From Rhodopseudomonas sp. P2A-2r (GTDB lineage: Bacteria > Pseudomonadota > Alphaproteobacteria > Rhizobiales > Xanthobacteraceae), in the NCBI RefSeq assembly GCF_026015985.1, contig NZ_CP110389.1:3876001-3940000 (forward strand): DNA of 64,000 nt. Reading direction: 5' to 3'. Below the pieces are notes generated by a model. The model saw only the letters and a program-made list of their open reading frames with translations. It was not told where the DNA came from and ran no database searches. The translations under genes and the position numbers were made by a program. Below, one piece after another: positions 60,125-64,000 of the stretch; position 1 is the stretch's first letter, and every line of letters starts with the position of its first letter.

Positions 60125-61117
60125 TCAGGCTGCGGCGCAGCGCGCAGCGAAACCGTTCATGAGGCAGTCGAGGGCGATGTCGTAATCATCAGCGAGCTGG
60201 CGGATGGCCTCGGTGACATCCGGGACCTTGCCGCGGGCCGAGGCGCGGGCGAACTGAAACTGCATGATCTTGGTGCCGCCGGCGATCGCTTCCGCGGCAA
60301 GCCGGGCGCGCTCCAGCGCCGGGTCACCCTGCTCCTGCAACCATGCCAGATAGGTCGCCAGCAGTTCGAAATTTGCACCGGCCTGACGCAAGGTGCTGAA
60401 CGCGTAGGTGTGAAACCACCCGGCCGGCCGTTCCATCAGCCTGGCAATGTCGCCACCGATCGCGTCACCCCATGCGGTAAAGGGATTCTGCGACGGCCGC
60501 CGACGCAGATGGTGCGCCAGCAGCGTACGGGACTTGTCCATCTGCGCGTGCACCGGCGGCGCTGCACCGAACTTGATGAATTCGACATAGGGGAACAGCG
60601 GCAGACCGTTGTCGCTTGCGGGTCGCAACAGCGCGTCGAAATCCTCGCCATCGAGGCGGAAGTAACCGCCATTGTGGAAGTAGTCGATCCGGCGGCCCGC
60701 CGAATCCAGCACGTTGACGCCGATGGTCGTCTTGCTGTGGCTTTGGCGATAGGTGATGCCGCGGGTATCCGGCAGATAGCAGGAGTCGACCTCGATCATG
60801 GGGATACGGCCGCGCGCCAGCTGCACGCGGACGTGCTCTTCCAACTGGTCGAAGATCGCCAGCTCCAGAACCTCGACGCCGTACAGCAGCGCGAGATCGG
60901 CGGGCGGAAACTTGAAGAACGTGAACTGGTCGCCCTCGTAATCCTGCGCGACCGTGAAAGCCAGCGCTGCGCGCGGATCGTGCCCGCGCTGGGCCAGCAC
61001 CTCGATCAACAGATCGACGTAGCAGTTGGTCTCGGGCCAATTTCGCGCGGCGTCATGCAAGGCGTGACGCGCATAGGTGGCGGGATCCAGTCCCTCGATG
61101 ACGCAGACGGGGTGCAA
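60125..61117 (-). CDS. DUF1839 family protein
   Basis: 330 residues. Family text: NWPETNCYVDLLIEVLAQRGHDPRAALAF, DYEGDQFTFFKFPPADLALLYGV, MIEVDSCYLPDTRGITYRQSHSKTTIGVN, YFHNGGYFRLDGEDF. DUF1839 proteins are usually encoded beside amino acid:[carrier protein] ligases. The conserved Cys in NCYVDL suggests an acyl-enzyme or amide-transfer role for the loaded amino acid, which is inference. Starts 4 bp after the ligase stop. Confidence 0.85.
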   Translation of the reverse strand: MHPVCVIEGLDPATYARHALHDAARNWPETNCYVDLLIEVLAQRGHDPRAALAFTVAQDYEGDQFTFFKFPPADLALLYGVEVLELAIFDQLEEHVRVQLARGRIPMIEVDSCYLPDTRGITYRQSHSKTTIGVNVLDSAGRRIDYFHNGGYFRLDGEDFDALLRPASDNGLPLFPYVEFIKFGAAPPVHAQMDKSRTLLAHHLRRRPSQNPFTAWGDAIGGDIARLMERPAGWFHTYAFSTLRQAGANFELLATYLAWLQEQGDPALERARLAAEAIAGGTKIMQFQFARASARGKVPDVTEAIRQLADDYDIALDCLMNGFAARCAAA

Positions 61118-61120
61118 GGC

Positions 61121-62059
61121 CTAGCCCCACAGCACGCGGCGGACGTCCGCGGGCCACGCATCGACCTTGGTGCCGTGGTGACGGAACAGCGCCAGCGCGG
61201 TCCGCTCCAGGCCGAAGCCGACGCAGGCCGAATGCACGGCTTCGCCGTCGGCGAAATTCATGCCCCACAGGCTGCCGAAATGGTTCTGATGATAGTTGAA
61301 CGACAGACACGCCGTCGGATTGTCATCGCTGGCGACCGGGATCAGCAATTCGAACTTCAGGCCCTGGTCGCGCTGGCTCGACGCCAGCACGCGGCCGGTG
61401 CGCCCGAAGAACGGGTCGTTGGCCACATCGATGACGCAAGGCAGGCCGAGCGAGGAGATCAGCTTCTCGCCGCGCTCGAGCCAGGTCGCCCGGAACGAGG
61501 TCACCTCGTCGGCCGTGCCGATGCGGACGAATTCGCGCATCCGGAACAGCTGCATCCGACCGGGATCCTTCGAGGGCTCATGGCGGAAGCAGTAGGACTT
61601 GAGGTCGAACAGCCGGCCGCCCTCGGGCACCGGACCTTCCGCGGCGACGGTGGGATACAGCGGATAGCAAGCCGCCGGCGTCAGGGCGATTTCCGTCGGG
61701 TCCTGCATTTCGGTCCAGTCCTCGCCGCGATCGATCATGGCGACGAGCTTGCCGTGAGCGATGGTGTCGCCCATGAAGGAGTGGACGCAGCCGGCCAGCT
61801 GCGGGAAGCTCTTCATGTAGCCGGCCTTCTCGAGATTCTTGCGAGGCATGCCCGGCGGAAAATGAATCCGCGTGGCCTGATCGCCGACGGCCATTTTGGT
61901 GACCGCGTTTTCGAACCCGTCGATGACCTCTTCGAACACGCCGGCGCGGCCGTAGAGGCCGTCGACGCCGGTCTTGATCAGGATCGACTCGTCGAACAAG
62001 GCGGTGAGAAATGCTTCCGGGCTTTGCACGATTTTAGCAGGCGCGTTCATCACACTCAC
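61121..62059 (-). CDS. Amino acid:[carrier protein] ligase (class II seryl-tRNA synthetase-like)
   Basis: 312 residues. This is the truncated class II synthetase homologue that loads an amino acid onto the phosphopantetheine arm of a carrier protein instead of a tRNA. The zinc ligands known for the B. japonicum enzyme are present at the same numbers: Cys131 (PAACYPLY), Glu176 (FRMREFVRI), Cys279 (HSACVGFGLER). Motif 2 is FRHEPSKDPGRMQLFRMREF and motif 3 GFGLERTALALF. It lacks a tRNA-binding arm. The B. japonicum enzyme prefers glycine. Overlaps the upstream dehydrogenase stop by 4 bp. Confidence 0.93.
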   Translation of the reverse strand: MSVMNAPAKIVQSPEAFLTALFDESILIKTGVDGLYGRAGVFEEVIDGFENAVTKMAVGDQATRIHFPPGMPRKNLEKAGYMKSFPQLAGCVHSFMGDTIAHGKLVAMIDRGEDWTEMQDPTEIALTPAACYPLYPTVAAEGPVPEGGRLFDLKSYCFRHEPSKDPGRMQLFRMREFVRIGTADEVTSFRATWLERGEKLISSLGLPCVIDVANDPFFGRTGRVLASSQRDQGLKFELLIPVASDDNPTACLSFNYHQNHFGSLWGMNFADGEAVHSACVGFGLERTALALFRHHGTKVDAWPADVRRVLWG

Positions 62060-63264
62060 TCCAGATCTGAATCAAATCGGCTCGCGACCACCAGGCCGGC
62101 GGTGTTGGCGAGGATACGGTCGTTCGCCACCATCAGCGGTGCCGACAGCACATCCCTGAGATGGCGGCCAACGGAGAATGGACCGTCGTTACGATAGCCA
62201 GCGATGCCGGTCACCATCAGCGCCTCACGCACGACGTCGACGGCCATGGTCGAAGCCATGATCTTGAGATTGTTCATTTCGATCGCGAAATTGATCGAGC
62301 TGAGGTCGTCTTCGTCGGACTTCGCCGTCTCGAACCGATCGATATGGGCGACGAGGGTCGCTTTGAACGTCTGCAGCTTTGCGGTGGCCTCGGCCAACCG
62401 CACCGCCCCGGGCAGCGGGCCCGCGAAGTCCGACGGCATGCGCCGTGCGGTCGCGCGAACTGAAGCATGGGCGCGCGACAAGGCATCGCTCGCGATGCCG
62501 AACCAGACGCTGGCCCACAGCACATGGGCGGTGGCCAGCATGGATTGCACGGCGATCTCGCGGAAGGGTTTTGGGAAGATCTGTTCGGCGTCGGCCGTTG
62601 CCGTCAGCAGAAAGCCACCGGAGCAGGTGCCGCGCATGCCGAGCGTATTCCAATCGCCGGTACGCTGCAGCTGATAGTCGTCACGCCGCAGCGCGATCAG
62701 GACCTGATCGGACCCTACCGACGCCGGGCCGCGGCGCGCGGTCGCCATGATGATGTCGGCCTCAACTGCGTAGGACAGGACCGTCGCCTGCTTGGTCAGC
62801 GAGACACGATCCCCCGTCGTCTCGATCGCGCAATTTGACACGCGCATATCGCCGCCGATGCCGGCTTCGGTGGTCGACGACGCAATCAGCAGCTGTTTGG
62901 ACGCAACATCGCGCATCAAAGCGCGGTGATAATCGGTCTCCATCCCATGGGCGACCAGACTCGACAGCTTGATCTGGTGCATGGCGTAGATCATGCCGCT
63001 GGCGCCACAGGCTCCCGCGAGGATCGCGCAAAGATTGGCGATCTTGCGCAAATCCAGCTCTTCCCCGCCAAGGCTCTTCGGCACCATCAGGCCGAGCATG
63101 CCGTGGCCGCGAAGCGCCTCGAATGTCTGCGCAGGGAACGTCCCATCCCGGTCTGCAACATCGGCATTCGGAGCCGCCACGTCGGTGGCGACCCGCCGCA
63201 TTACGTCACGCCACGACGCGGCCACCGGCGCGTCGACGCCTTGCTTCACCGCGCTCGGCATCAT
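62056..63264 (-). CDS. Acyl-CoA dehydrogenase family protein
   Basis: 402 residues. N-terminal helical domain (FPAQTFEALRGHGMLGLMVPKSLGGEELDLRKIANLCAILAGACGASGMIYAMHQ), a beta domain (TTEAGIGGDMRVSNCAIE, LTKQATVLSYAVEADIIMATAR) and a C-terminal helical domain (GIASDALSRAHASVRAT, MTGIAGYRNDGPFSVGRHLRDVLSAPLM). FAD-dependent; the family oxidises acyl thioesters. Next to a carrier protein and its amino-acid ligase, the substrate may be an aminoacyl or acyl thioester on the carrier rather than a CoA ester. Confidence 0.87.
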   Translation of the reverse strand: MMPSAVKQGVDAPVAASWRDVMRRVATDVAAPNADVADRDGTFPAQTFEALRGHGMLGLMVPKSLGGEELDLRKIANLCAILAGACGASGMIYAMHQIKLSSLVAHGMETDYHRALMRDVASKQLLIASSTTEAGIGGDMRVSNCAIETTGDRVSLTKQATVLSYAVEADIIMATARRGPASVGSDQVLIALRRDDYQLQRTGDWNTLGMRGTCSGGFLLTATADAEQIFPKPFREIAVQSMLATAHVLWASVWFGIASDALSRAHASVRATARRMPSDFAGPLPGAVRLAEATAKLQTFKATLVAHIDRFETAKSDEDDLSSINFAIEMNNLKIMASTMAVDVVREALMVTGIAGYRNDGPFSVGRHLRDVLSAPLMVANDRILANTAGLVVASRFDSDLE

Positions 63265-63268
63265 GACC

Positions 63269-63514
63269 TCAGACCTTCTCGGAGACGAGCTGGTCGACGG
63301 CGGAAATCAGACCGCCAAACGTCGCGAAGGTTTTGCGGGTCAACAGGCTGTTGGGAAATTCGATGTCGAATTCCTCCTCGATCGCCAGCATCAGCTGAAC
63401 CGAACCGAACGACGTCATCCCCGCATCGAACAGATTGTCCTCGTCGGACAAGCCATCGACCGGAACGGGAACAATGTTCATCGATCCCACAATGGCGCGC
63501 ACCCGATCACGCAT
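63269..63514 (-). CDS. Acyl carrier protein (amino-acid carrier)
   Basis: 81 residues. The 4'-phosphopantetheine attachment serine is Ser35 in LFDAGMTSFGSVQLMLAIEEEFDIEFP, the usual D(S/A)GxxS context of stand-alone carrier proteins. Preceded by GGAGAAAAAGA. First gene of the five-gene minus-strand operon and the expected partner of the amino acid:[carrier protein] ligase. Confidence 0.92.
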   Translation of the reverse strand: MRDRVRAIVGSMNIVPVPVDGLSDEDNLFDAGMTSFGSVQLMLAIEEEFDIEFPNSLLTRKTFATFGGLISAVDQLVSEKV

Positions 63515-63918
63515 TCTTTTTCTCCACAGTTATGTCCCCTTGAGGCCGGGGCGGTGTCAGAGTTGTCGGACCAATATCAGCTAAAAGTCGAGCGAATCTT
63601 AAACACTCCCGGATGCGACGCACCGTTTCGGCATCAAGCTTAATGAAATGGAAATTTCGGCGCGCAAAATTGACGCGCTCGTCCCATGGCGGTCGGCGCG
63701 TTCGCGGCGACTGCATCGCCTCAAGAAGATCGCGGTACAAGACCTCTAACGCGCAGTAGCACGTGTTAATGATGGACAACGATATCGAATGACACCGTAG
63801 TCGCCCGTAAGCTATGAAATCGGTCTTTCGCTAGGGTGATTGCTGGATTGCGAATATCGAAGTTCCGGCCCGTTCGGTTGGCGAACTGGATCAGGCGAAC
63901 AGTGACAGTTTGAAGATC
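63515..63918. other. Intergenic region upstream of the carrier-protein operon
   Basis: About 400 bp. It should hold the operon promoter on the minus strand, but no clear -35/-10 pair is evident. A 90-codon minus-strand ORF (63507-63779) overlaps the carrier gene by 8 bp; it shows no recognisable domain and is not called. Confidence 0.4.
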
Positions 63919-64000
63919 ATGAATTCTCGATATGGCCTACCGGTAACGCTTGGCACTTTCGGCGGCTTCTACTACCCGGGCCGCATCGATCGGCCAGGGC
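63919..64000 (+). CDS. Possible 5' end of a gene running off the window
   Basis: ATG 63919 opens a frame (MNSRYGLPVTLGTFGGFYYPGR...) that stays open to the right edge. The frame is also open upstream to about 63833 with plausible codons (EVPARSVGELDQANSDSL), so the real start may lie earlier. No family can be assigned from about 27-50 residues. Confidence 0.25.
   Translation, partial: MNSRYGLPVTLGTFGGFYYPGRIDRPG

Noticed and set aside
63507..63779. 90-codon minus-strand ORF overlapping the start of the carrier-protein gene
   Set aside because: No recognised domain, codon use unlike its neighbours, and the carrier gene has its own ribosome site inside it. Not excluded, but not supported.

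Overview
This 64 kb window is high-GC alphaproteobacterial DNA, most likely from Bradyrhizobium or a close relative in the Nitrobacteraceae (Rhodopseudomonas, Afipia). The grounds are a GH17/GT2 glucan-synthesis group laid out like ndvC-ndvD-ndvB of Bradyrhizobium japonicum, an amino acid:[carrier protein] ligase whose zinc ligands match the characterised Bradyrhizobium enzyme, and the palindromic intergenic repeats typical of these genomes. All family names rest on reading motifs; no database search was run.

Core part, 1-33.2 kb: the 5' end of a metal-efflux TolC-like gene and its small neighbour; hspQ; an invasion-associated-locus-B-like gene; a three-gene plus-strand group (YejA-type binding protein, an adenylate-forming-enzyme relative lacking its catalytic motifs, a degenerate GGDEF protein); a PRC-barrel protein; sdhE-mfd facing recG; a lipoprotein pair; a DUF502 protein; a RidA-like protein; glmS and glmU; a SPOR-like membrane protein; the ndv-like group; tRNA-Lys(UUU); a formyltransferase-like protein; two small secreted proteins; an EamA transporter; cysK with an orphan BrnA-like antitoxin; and a small zinc-ribbon protein.

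Accessory part, 33.2-57.5 kb: 33.2-37.8 kb is a patchwork of broken mobile genes (Mrr-like nuclease with an in-frame stop, tyrosine recombinase fragment, truncated phage terminase, secreted metallopeptidase-like gene, phage structural-protein tail, ISL3 and IS3 fragments). From 37.85 to 52.8 kb lies a minus-strand system: a secretin/TonB short N-terminal domain fused to a TonB-C-like domain, an ECF sigma factor, a FecR-type anti-sigma factor, and a filamentous-haemagglutinin-type exoprotein of about 4,150 residues. This resembles the VreA-VreI-VreR cell-surface signalling system of Pseudomonas aeruginosa, which has been linked to a two-partner-secretion exoprotein. Then come a TniQ-like remnant and an intact IS66-family element with a perfect 8-bp target duplication.

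Last part, 57.6-63.5 kb: a minus-strand operon of carrier protein, acyl-CoA dehydrogenase-like enzyme, amino acid:[carrier protein] ligase, DUF1839 protein and a GH2 beta-mannosidase-like protein, whose end product is unknown.

Seven genes are broken by apparent single-base shifts, several at homopolymers and one in the essential gene glmU; an eighth case is possible. This pattern suggests base-level errors in the assembly, so these reading frames need checking before any is called a pseudogene.
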